A stretch of 64,000 bases of DNA from the NCBI GenBank assembly GCA_027972325.1, contig JAPMOS010000014.1:390001-454000 (forward strand), written 5' to 3'. Position numbers and translations under genes: made by a program. The stretch's first letter is position 1. The number at the start of each line of letters is the position of its first letter. Of the stretch, positions 12,495-37,700 are shown in pieces. Origin of the DNA: Paratrimastix pyriformis. Its lineage: Eukaryota; Preaxostyla; Paratrimastigidae. The notes beneath the pieces are model-generated. The model saw only the letters and a program-made list of their open reading frames with translations. It had not been told where the DNA came from and made no database searches.

Positions 12495-12881
12495 TCAACG
12501 TTGCCTCCTAGCCTTGGCGGGCTTATCGGCCTTTTCTGGGGGTGGGGGGGGAGTTTGGGCCTTCATCTTCCTCACCTCCTCCTGGTACCTGGACACGGCC
12601 TCGTCGCGCTTCTTCATGGCGGGAAAATCGACAGGTTGGGCCAGGTTGCGCTTGTGGAGCGGGTGAAGCATTTCCCAGAAATTCGCCAGGACGCCCCGAT
12701 CGTAGATGTTCATCACGGGTTCCGCCAGGGCTTGACGAAGACGGGCCTTGCCGGAAGAGCTGATTTTGGAGAGATCGAAGTTCTTCGGGAACTTGCCCAG
12801 GGCGATGCGCTTGGCGAATTCCTTCTCCTCCTCGCCGTCAGAGAGCTGGGCGAGGAAGGGGTGGGCGTGAGCTGCCGCTGA

Positions 12882-12912
<31 letters not shown>

Positions 12913-14163
12913 ACATAGCCTGTCCTACGCAGACCTTGAAGGTCTCGTTGGTGGTGGTGTTGCGGGCGGTCAGGTAGAGGTGATAGGCGAAGAACCCCAC
13001 GAGCACGATGAAGATGACCCCCGTGAAGATCCCAGCCAGCACCACGCCCAGATACCGGTTCAGCAGAACCTGCAGGGGCGAGGGATTGAGGTGATGTGCG
13101 CCATCGTGGCCGGGGCAGACCCGAACGAGGAGCGAGTAAGACATGGGGATGTAGCGGCCGGTGGTGGTCTCGCGGAAGACCATCTTCATGTACTGGTCGC
13201 GGACCACAATGTCCCGCAGCGACCGGTAGGACATAATCACTGCGCCAAGGAGGGGGTGGTCAGCCCGGACATGGCACGGAAGCGCCCGGGGGATCAGCAC
13301 AGACCGGTGTAGATGCATGTGATCGTGTTGGAGAGGAGGAAGAGGAGGAAGTAGCGGTAATTGCCGGCGCCCACGCAGTTGTTTAACCAGGCGCAGTGGT
13401 GATCAAACTTGGAAACACACCGATTGCAGAGGCGGCAGTGCTTCGATCGGGGGGGCCTGGACAAAGGTGTATGTGTGTGTGTGTGTGTGTGTGGGGGGGT
13501 TGATGAGGCTGACGATTTTGGAAGCGGGAGGTCAGACCGGAGGATGTGGCACACGGGGCAGATTTTCTGATCCGGGTACATATAAAAATCGTGGGGGTAG
13601 TTGTAGTGCTTCTTCTGCTCAGGACCGGGGGTCGGTGGAATGACCCCGGGGTCAGCCAGGCACACAATTACCCAGCTGACGATGGAAATGGCAATGGACA
13701 GGGGATAGGTGACGCTGCAAGGTAATTTGGGTGGAAGGGACAGAAAGATGAGCCAACTCAATGGCAGGAGAAGGAGACCTGTGGTATGTCGGGATCGTTT
13801 GGCTTGGGATGACATGGCGGATGTGCCCGAGATAACCGTATGATACTCCAGCCGCAATGAATACATAAAAAAGCTAGAGACGAGACGTTCGTAAGGTTGG
13901 AGTGGAAAGTGGCGGGGACGAACCTGGACGAACGGGTTCTTCTCGAAAAAGCAATAATCCTTGCATCCGCCACAGCAACTCACGATCTTCTTTGGGCAAA
14001 CCATCGCGCACAAAGATCCAAAGATTCGAGGGATTGACTGGGTCACAAAAATGGCAGCCTTCTGAACGATTGTGCCGCGAAAAGCATGCATATCACCCGT
14101 GATCAATAAAAACATCAGCACCGTCATAAAAGCGCAAAAGATGAAGGTCACCGTACCCAACAT
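12495..14163 (-). CDS. DHHC-type protein S-palmitoyltransferase, copy B
   Basis: This is the tandem paralogue of copy A. Seven exons (13920-14163, 13847-13873, 13538-13778, 13305-13456, 13121-13239, 12935-13069, 12495-12845) give 422 residues. It keeps [10 protein letters not shown], the catalytic SKFDHHC (followed by AWLNNC where copy A has PWLNRC), the DPG motif, TTNET in place of TTNES, and [11 protein letters not shown]. Exons 1, 2, 4, 5 and 6 have the same length in both copies, and all six introns occur at identical positions. The C-terminus differs: here it ends in a proline run followed by [12 protein letters not shown], a basic tail absent from copy A. Introns carry copy-specific microsatellites, a (GT)n tract at 13468-13492 and a poly-C/(AC)n tract at 12885-12916. 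The CAW for CPW change next to the DHHC cysteine might alter activity; that is inference. Confidence 0.92.
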
Positions 14164-14490
14164 CTCGTAAAATTCACAATGTGGGAGACGGTGGAAATTT
14201 CGAGATGAGGGTGCTTCCTTGGGGAACTAACGCAAAGCAGGCGGATTCAAGCGAACGCTTCTTGAGAAGAACAACCGGGGAAGGAGTCGAAAGATGTGAA
14301 GGGAGGGTGGGTGGTAATAGGTAGCGAACATTATTTCTCCTGCTGCTGCGAATTGCTCCCGGATGAAAACACTTTACGGAGAGGAGGCGCGGCGGGACGC
14401 GCCCTGGGAACAATGGCGAGCAAGCAGGGATACAAGCAAAAAAAGCCGGCAAAGGTGGGGAAAAAGATGGGAGGGGAGGAGCCGTGTCAT
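14164..14490. promoter_or_regulatory. Upstream region of DHHC copy B / downstream of receptor kinase
   Basis: This gap holds the promoter side of copy B, with the repeated GGGGAACTAAC block at 14221-14231, and the 3' region of the minus-strand receptor kinase that stops at 14491. No gene is seen. Confidence 0.4.
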
Positions 14491-28748
<14,258 letters not shown>

Positions 28749-29041
28749 CAGCCTTGACAGGGCAGTGGGAGGAAGACCCAGGGGACGAAACCAAATGCGG
28801 CTCTTCTTGAGGTTCAAGGAACCGCAGCCGCAGTCCTACAATAAATCCAATGATGCCCTTTTGAATTTTTTGACCAAAAACTACTGTTCCAAAATTCGGG
28901 GTCTCCGCTTCCGCTCGCTTGATCTGACCAAGAAAGAGGCTGCCATCTTTGCGCACGTTGATGCAGAACCAGAGCCTCTTGCCCGTCGATGTCTGTCCCT
29001 TCACATAGGCAACAGTTCTTCACCTTTCAAAAGTGCTCAAA
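28749..29041. promoter_or_regulatory. Divergent intergenic region between minus receptor kinase and unknown gene
   Basis: About 290 bp of lower G+C DNA between two diverging ATGs. Both strands are open here. A minus frame (29004-28717) has a protein-like look (FCINVRKDGSLFLGQI) but has no in-frame ATG and a stop just upstream, so I do not call it as a gene. The region may be two 5' leaders or may hide a small exon. Confidence 0.35.
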
Positions 29042-30951
29042 ATGCCGACAGCGCCAACATCTTCCGTGACATTCGAACAGGCCAAGGAGCACTGGGTCTC
29101 CAGGTCTGGGCTCACACCAACCTGCGTCCCTCAAACATACGTCTTTGCCACGATCCACAGAATCAAGCAGAAACTCGCTGCGGAGAAGGAGAAGGAGGAG
29201 AAGGTCAAGTCCCACAAGCCTCACCAACCCCGGCAATTCGCCGGCTCCTCCAAGCTGCACATCCGTTCCCCGGTGCCCTATGGAAAACTGCTGACGGTCC
29301 GGCCCAGTCTGCTGCACCACCGCACCTTCGGTCCGGATGGTTCCATCACCCTGGACGACCGGCAAAAACGGTACCTGACCCGGATTGAGCGCATGCGGGC
29401 CCTGCTGTTCGCACGCACCCACAGACTCCGGGCCCCACTGCCGACCCTGATCAGCCGCCCTAAGAAGCGGCCCTCAGTCACCGCCACGGCCGCTGCCCGG
29501 GGGACCACCGCCATTTCCGGCGCCACGGCCGCCACGGCCGCGAAGACCCCTGTTCCAGCCGCTGCCGCCGCCCCCCCAAAGCCCAAGTCCACCGCCCCCT
29601 CAGTGGCCCTCACCGAGACCCCGTTCGAAGACGCCGATGGCACGTTCTTCTTCGCGCCGGGCGGGTCCAAGCCCTCTGCATCCGCCGCCACCCGCACGGG
29701 CCCCCCCTTGCCCGCCAGCCAGCCCCGTGCCCTGCAGCCCTTCAGCCACCTGCCCGCCCAGCTGCTGCCCGGCCGGACGGCCCGCCCCGAGACCAAGGAG
29801 AAGGCCCTGGCCAAGCGGGCCCGGTACAAGTCGCCCTTCGACCGACCGGTCGAGGAGGACGCAGACGCGGCCTCGACCGCCCGGGGGGCCGTGTCCTTCA
29901 TGGAGGAGGCGACCGGCCGGGTGGTCCCGCCGCCCCCGCGCCCTGCCGCCCCCTGCCAGCCGCCACTGACCAGCGACCAGGAGGCCGAGGTGATGCAGCT
30001 GGAGACAGATGCCGCCGCAGCCGCCGATGCCCACAGCAGCAGCATCAGCAAAGCCTTTGAGGAGGAGATCGCCGATGCGGCCTCCGATTTCTTCGGGGTG
30101 GCAACCACTGGCACCGCCGCCGCTCCCACCACCAGCACCCCGAGTCGCCGCGCCGCACCTTCGGCTGTCACCCCCACCCCACCACGCCCACCCCCATTAC
30201 CGATGCCACAAACACGCCCCGTCCCGCACCCGAATCGATTGCTCCCTCCCCTCCCGCCACCAGCACCAAACCGGCCCCCACCCCGAAACCACAGCCGCAG
30301 CCCGCCTCCAACAAAAAGAAGGCCAAGCGCGCCCCGCCGCCCGCCGCCACCCTGCCGCCCGCCGAGCCCGACGATCCCGATGAAGACGCGTTCTTCGTCA
30401 AGCTCCACGCCTCCCAGCCCGCCGACACCGCCAGCGACCCGTCCGGGCGGCCCCGTCGCCGGCAGGCCGACCCGCTCGTCTCGGCACCGACGGCCACGGC
30501 CCTGCTCTTCGACCAGGCGGCTGGGGAGTTCGCCGCTAAGAACGTGCCCGTCCATCGGCCCGCACCCCCGCCCCGTCCCCCACGGCCCGCCATCAGCCGG
30601 CCCGCCGGCCGTCCTGCCTCCAGCACACGCACCGCGCCTCCGCCGGCAGCCGCTGGCGGTTCCTCCTATGCGCCCGCGGGTGCCGGCGGCAAGCCGAAGA
30701 ACCACCGACCCGGACGCCGCGAGCGGCTGGCTGCCATTCGGGACGGCGTTCCCCTGCCCGCGCCGACCCCGGCCCCGGCCCCACAGGAGGACGAGGCGGA
30801 GGCGGAGGACCCGGAGCGGGACTGGGAGGCGGGGACTCAACACCGCCGACCGGCCACGGCCCCGGTGGCGGGCCGGGTGGCCATGGACAAGGTGCCCGAG
30901 GCGGCGGCGGGGGCGGCCGGATTTTTCTTCCTGCCCCACGAGGTCATATGA
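29042..30951 (+). CDS. Unknown protein, basic N-terminus and disordered Ala/Pro-rich body
   Basis: I do not recognise this gene. ATG 29042 starts MPTAPTSSVTFEQAKEHW. The first 130 residues are the most structured-looking part, with a lysine-rich helix (HRIKQKLAAEKEKEEKVK) and DDRQKRYLTRIERMRALLF. The body is low complexity but carries conserved-looking acidic/hydrophobic blocks (KRARYKSPFDRPVEEDAD; FEEEIADAASDFFG; DPDEDAFFVKLHAS). One frame shift between about 30100 and 30150 is explained by a short intron of about 38 nt (GTGGCAACC to CACCAG). The last part contains RRERLAAIRDGVPLPAP and ends AAGFFFLPHEVI with TGA at 30949. No transmembrane helix or signal peptide is seen. It is probably nuclear or cytosolic, by composition only. 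It lies between the two divergent receptor kinases, so it was either captured by or present at the duplication. Confidence 0.6.
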
Positions 30952-31752
30952 GGGGACTCCGCTGCCGAAAAACAAGGCTCTTCTCTCTGTCTCCATCTTC
31001 TTCCCTTCGGCCCATCCATTCCCCAACCATTGATGCCCCCAAGATGACAACGCCACACCTGAGCACAGGGATGGGGTTCGGGACGTGGACGGTGGTTGTG
31101 GGACGCATGGCACCCTTTGGGCGTTTTTACGAGGAGTCCGAAGGAGCTGTGCAGGGGATCGGTTGTCCTCAGATTGAAGTGTCTGGCAGACTGCTCCGGG
31201 AGCCCCGAGCGCCGAGATCCTGCCGGACGATCAGTGGCGGCACATCATAACCTCGTCCGCGGTCACGACGACGAGGGGAGACCCGTGCCAGCTCGGGCGC
31301 GGGTGACTGGGCTTCCCGATGGAGGGAGCCTCGCTGCCACAGCTTGGGGGCTTGACACAGTCGCAGCGGGCCAGGAGGTGACTGACTGATGCCGACCCCC
31401 GAAGTGGCACCGGAGCAGCAAACTAATCTCTATTTCAAGCTGCAGCTCGGGCCGGGAAGACAATGGTCTTCTCGCGACAATGATGCAAGAGTGCAAGAGT
31501 GCCTTCCATCAATGTCCCGATGGTGTTTGGGCCCCCTGCGAAGCTTCCGAGCCGCTTTGTGATGTGTGGTCGCAGGTTGGACTCGATCGCTGGGGATCAA
31601 TTTTCACCTTGTGTCAGTTGGAGAAGACTCGTGTCGAACGCCAAGAGATCTTTCTGATCACGACCGGAGCTGGTCCGACCACCAAAAAAAAACCAAACCG
31701 CGGCGACTCTCCAGGGGTTCTTTTGGCCGGTCGTCATTTGCAGGCGCTCTCA
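30952..31752. other. Intergenic region, 3' of unknown gene and 5' of plus receptor kinase
   Basis: About 800 bp with no frame I would defend as coding. G+C content falls towards the right. It should contain the polyadenylation region of the unknown gene and the promoter of the plus-strand receptor kinase. Confidence 0.45.
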
Positions 31753-34700
31753 ATGGCGCAGCGGCCGCAGTTCTCCCCCTTGATCTACCTATTTTTTGTT
31801 TGTGTCGTGACAGCTACCATTGACTCTGCCTGGAATACTCCCGAATCCACCAAAGGGCAACTCGTGCACGACCTGATCGGCCTGACAAAGGTCATGCGGC
31901 ACGAGTTCAATACGAACGGAAAAGAAATGGTTTGATTTTTTTTATCACAGTCAGTCCTTTTGACCGTTTCCCTCAGGCTGTCATCAAAAAGACCCTGACA
32001 TTCACGGCCCCACAGCAACTCCACCACTTACATCCGATTGAAACGGTTCCACAATTCGTACAAAAATATCTTGGATCGCTTCTGCGGTTTTTCAACCGTG
32101 CTGTTGCGTTTCCGTCGGCATCTTCCCCTTCGCATGGTTCTTCTTCGGGTTGCCGCCGAAAGAGGCACAAATCTTCTATCAGCCTTGCTTTGGCATTTGC
32201 CTTCCTTGCAACAGTGCCCGCTGCTGTCTCGGCCCAGCCGGCCTTAGCTGGCAATTCGACCCGAAGCAATGGTGAGCATGGCCTCTTCGGGAAGCATTGC
32301 AATAAGGCCACGTTCTCAAGCTGTACCGACTACCTGTTGACTCAATTCAATTTCGGTATGGATGACTACAGCTCGATCGATGTCTCAGGTCTGCATGCGG
32401 CACTGCCGGAGCGCTCACGCAACCGCAACCCAGGTTACTTCAAGCCCCCTGTCGACGGACAGTATGCCTTCAGGATGTACAACAAGCATAGGGGTCTGCT
32501 TCCACTTCCTCTTCTCTCAGCGGTTCTACTCCTGTCCCAAGGTCAACTGGACATGGACGGGGCCAGCTGTGGTAGTCTTGCTCCATCAAGCAACCCGCTC
32601 TTGTGCTACCTCAGCTACGACTCGCACTCATTCATCAAGTCCATGGAGCGGAAAACCTCCTATTGGATGCGGCTCCGCGAGCAGTCCGGCTGCGGTGGAG
32701 GTAACTACCAACTCTACGTCCGTGCCCCCTCCCTTTCCCGGGCTCTTTTCTGACTCTGCTTGCTGGGAATTTGACCGGCTGTCCAGGTGACCGTCCCCGG
32801 TTCGGACGAGACCCTCTTCTCGGCGGATTTGGTCACCCCGACCTTCATCACCGACGGGGACCTGGCCAACACCGGGCGGAGCTCCTACGCGGCCCCCTCG
32901 TCACTGGTGGCCGGCAACCCGCTGGCGTTTGACGTTGTGCTGCGGGACGACGACGGGAATACCATCCCGCCCGCCAACACGATCACCTTCAACAACGGCC
33001 GCTGGTCGGCCACCGCCAAACATGTGGCCTCGGGTAACGTGATCGGCCTGTCCATCGATGGCTCGGGGTCCTCGGGCGCCCACCGCGCCACCTCGGGTTC
33101 AACAAGCCTCACCCTGGCCGGCACCTACGAGGTCTGGGTGGCCTGCCCCCTCCTGGCCGCCCATCGATCATGCGCCCTTCTCTTTCTTCCTCCCGCACGC
33201 AGATCTCCGTCAAGTACGACGGATATTTCATCCCCTCATCCAGCTACCAAGTGGTGGTCACCCCCGCTGCCGTCTCGGCGGCCCAGTGCGCTCCCACGAT
33301 GCCCTCGGTCAGCTGGTCGGCTGGCTCGGTCATCACGTGGCCCATCCAGCCCCGCGATGCGTATGGGAACAACGTGGACTGCACCGCCAACTTGGTGTCC
33401 CGCTTCGCGGCGAGCCTGAAAGGAACGGAAATTGTGACGGCAACGGTCGCCTGCAGTGGCAGCCTGGTCCAGGCCACGGCCATCCCCACCAAGGCTGGTG
33501 TGTATGGGGCCTCCGTCACTTTCGACGGGATCTCAGTCGCCGGGTCCCCGACCTCAGGCGGGGTCACGATCACATTCGGTCCGTCGACCCCTCCCCTTCT
33601 CCCCATTCCGCCTTCCACCCCCGGATTCATCGGGCGCCCTTCTTTCACTCATCCCCACAGGATCCCTGGCTGCCTCCATGACGACCGCCACGTGGCCCCT
33701 TGCGACTGTCGCCGCCGGCAGCTCCGTCACCGTGACCATCCAGGCCCGTGGGTCCAGCTCCCCAGGGTCAATGGCTGACTCTCCCTCCCCGGTATTCGTT
33801 TCTCCACCCCTGCAGGGTAACGACACCTACGGCAACCTGGTCCCCTGCTCGGCCGCCCCGCGGTCGGCGTCCGCGTTCGCGGTGTCCATGGAGGGCCCCA
33901 CCACCGCATCCACCACGGGCGCCACGTGCAGCGGCCAGGACTTCGTCATCGCGGCCGCCCCGCGGCTGGTGGGCACGTACACGACCAAGGTCACCTACGC
34001 GGGCACCCTCATCAAGAACAGTGGCTCAACCGGATTCGCCGTGGTCGCCGGTCCGTCCTCCGTGCGGTATGCAGCCCACTTCCCGCGTCGCGCTCTTCGC
34101 GGCCTCTTCATCACCGAATTCTCCTTGCCGCCCCTGTCCCCTGCACCGTCCAGCGGACCTCGACGCGGCCCACTGTACGGTCTCGTGGCCATCCTCAGGC
34201 TCCGTCGGGACGGCGGGGGTGGCCCTGTCCATGACCATCACCGGCGCGGACCAGTTCGGCAACCCGGTCGCCTGCACCCCCAGCTGGGCCAGCACCCTCA
34301 CGGGGGCCATGACCTCGGGCGCCACCACCATCGCCGGGACGTCCTCCTGCCAGGGCCCCGCCTTCGTGATGACCTTCCGGCCCCTGGCGGCCCTGACGTA
34401 CGCCATCGCCATCGCCAAGTCGGGCACGGGCCTGCCCCAGTCCCCCTACACCAACTTCCAGGTCGTGCCCGGTCCGTCGCCCCGCCGTGCCTTCCCGGTC
34501 TTCTTCCACCCCCGCCTCCCTCCTCCCTCGGGCCGCACCAACATGCCCGTCACTCCACAGGCCCGATCTCGGCCGGCAGCTGCACGGTCGACTGGCCCGC
34601 GACTCAGGTGGCCATCGTGGCGGGCACGGCCTTCAGCATGGTCATCACGGCCCGCGACGTGCAGGGCAACCTCTTCCAATGCGACCCCACATCTGCAGCC

Positions 34701-37700
34701 ACCTTCCGGGCCACCCTCACCGGTCTGCCCCATGGCGTCTCTCCTGGTCGGCTGGTCCTCACTCAGATTCACGCGTGATGATCCTGCCCACGGGTCCCCC
34801 GACTTATCCGTGCCCTCTGATCCCCACCGGTCAGGACCCGAGACGGTGAGCCAGTCAGCCATGTGCTCGGGCACCCAGTTCGTGGCGGCGCTGCAGCCCA
34901 CCAAGCGGGGCGCCTACACGCTGGCCGTCGATTACGGCCAGGTCCTCATCGCCGGGGCCCCGACCCTGCCCTACACGGTCCTTCCCGCGGCCTCGTCGGC
35001 CTCGATGTCCGCCGCCCAGTGGGCCGTGGCGGCCCTGCAGCACCCCGTGGCCGGCCAGACGGTGGCCATGAGCCTGGCCATCCGGGACCGGTTCGGCAAC
35101 GACATCGACTGCACCCCCGGCGTCCTGAGCACCCTCGCCACGCGCCTCGTGGGGGCGTCGAGCTCCCTCGACGGCACCGTCGCCTGCGCGGGGGTGGGCT
35201 ACCAGGCCAGCTGGACGCCCACCGCCGCGGCGTCCTACGTGATGACCCTCCGGATCGAGGGGACGGAGATTGCCGGGTCGGGGACGGTCACCCTGGCCGT
35301 CGCCCCGGCCCCCATGTCCCCGTCGCATTCTTCCATCGCCTGGAGCGGCGCCACGCCCTTCGTGGCCGGGTCCACCCTGAGCGCCGTCCTGACCAACCGC
35401 GACCAGTACGACAACCTCATCGCCTGCTCGCCCACCCTGTTCCAGCACCTGGTGGCCACGGTCGTGGACGGCAAGGGCCAGGCGGGCACGGCCACCCTGA
35501 CCTCCGCCTGCGACCCCCAGGGCTACCACCTGCTCAGCGGGGTCCTGACCGTCGCCGGCCCGACGAATGTCACGGTCCGCGGGCCCATCCAGGCACCACC
35601 AGCATGCGCCTTCACGATCATCCGCCCATCTCGCATCGCGGCACCTCCATCCACCTCCACATCACGCTTCTTTCCGTCATCTCCCAGGTGAAATACGACG
35701 ACATCCGCTACGGGACGGGCGGCTCGACCTCCCTGGTGGTGGATCCTGGTCTGCCTCCTCCTCTTCCTCTCCCCGGCGGATTGGGTAAAGGCGGTGAGCC
35801 CCGCCAGCTAGCCTCGCTGACCATCCTGCTTTTCGGGCACTGTCGGCTCGCCTGTGGGCAGCGCCCATCTCGGTGCCTCGGACCACGGCCGCCTGGCCCA
35901 GCACGGTCACGGCCTCCTCGAGCCCCGCAACATTCCTGCTGTACCCCGTCGACTCGTACGGCAACGCGCGCCCCTGCGCCCAGGGCCTCTTCACGGGCCG
36001 GCTGATCCGCTCCTCGAACGGGGAGGCGGCCGCGGGGAGCTCCCTCACGATCGACTGCCAGGCCGACGGGGCCACCCGGGCCAGCCTGGTCGCCACCCGG
36101 ACCCTGCGCGCCCTGACCGGCCAGGCGGCCCCCACCGAGGAGCTCCGCATGGAGATCGCCGCCGCCGCCGACGGGGCCCAGATCGCCAGCTCGCCCCGTG
36201 CCCTCACCGTCCTGGCCGGTCTGCACGCCGGGTAATCCCCGCGGGATGGGCTGGGCCTTCTTGCCTTCCACGCCCCTCGCCTTCCCGCTGCTTCCTAATT
36301 TTTCCTCCGTCACACGTCTGCAGCCCCTCTGTCGCCCAGCCACACCTCCCTGAGTCCGCTCACGGCCTCCGTGGCGGCCTCGACCCTCAGTGTAGCCATC
36401 ACGGCCCGCGACCAGTTTGATAATGAGGGTCCGCCTCCCCACACGCCCTTCTCCGAGACTCTGGGCTCGGCTGGCCTTCCCTGACTGCGACTGCTATCCT
36501 CACATCCCTGGTTCCGGTTTCTGGTTTCTCTGCTCCTGCTGTGGCGGCCCATCCCAGTGACCTGCACGGGGGCGCTGCTCTCCCAGTTCACGACGACCCT
36601 GACGGGCCCCCAGACCTACACGGGCGCCTTCGTGTGCACCAGTGGGGTCGGCACGGTGGGCATCACGACCTCCGTGACGCCGACCGCCTCGGGCAGCTAC
36701 ACCTGGGCCACCCGGTACGCGGGCACGGACCTCCTCGCCCCGGCCACCCTCACCGTCCAACCAGGTCGGTCTCGCCGGCTGCCCCTCAACCTCCATCACC
36801 CCGGTCTCTGTTCAGGTGCCCTCTCGACCAGCTACTCGTCGGTGACCTGGCCTGCCAGCCTGGCCCAGGGCGTGACGGCCGGGACGACCCTGCAGTTCGA
36901 CGTCTTCGGGCGGGACGCCCAGCAGAACCTGGTCGGCTGCGTCTCGGTCAACGCGGCCTCGTTCTCGGTCGACCTGAGCCCCGGCCCGGCCGAGTCCAAG
37001 ATCATCTGCGCGGGCGCGGCCTACAAGGGGGTCGTCATGCCCACCGTGGCCGGGACCAACTACACGGTCACCGTCCGCCTGGTGGGGACCGACCTCCAGT
37101 CGGGCCTCTCACCCAGCTTCGCCGTCCTGCCGGCGGCCGTCGAGCCGCTCAAGACCACCGCCGACTGGCCCGGCCGGCTGGCCGACGCGCCCCTGACCAG
37201 CCAGCTGGTGGCCTCCGACCAGTGGGTCAACTTCACCCTCGACGTGGTCCGCCAGCCGGCCTCCCTGATCCCCTCCCGACCCGCCCACCCACCCGTCTGC
37301 TGGCGTCGCTCATCGGTTTTGTTCGCTGTCTGGGTGATGACTTTTCTGTCCGCCCACAGCGCGACCGCTTCGGCAACGTGATCGCGTGCAGTCCCGCCCA
37401 GCGCGACCGGATGGTGCTGACCATCGCCAACTCGGCCACCAGCGCGGCCAGCCCCCTGGCCGGGAGCACCCTGAACATCTCCTGCGAGGCCGACCAGTTC
37501 CGCGTCGACATGCAGGTCTGCTGGCCGTCGCGCCCTCAAACTGGTGGCTGGCCCATCCCCATCCCCAGCCCTGCCCCTGCCCGTAGCACCATCCTTCATC
37601 TCCCCTTCGCTTGTTGCTGCTGGACAGGCCCTGAAATCCTCCACGGCCCAGCAGTGGCTCTGGGTGCGGTACCGCCAGACCAACCTGGCCCTGGATCACA

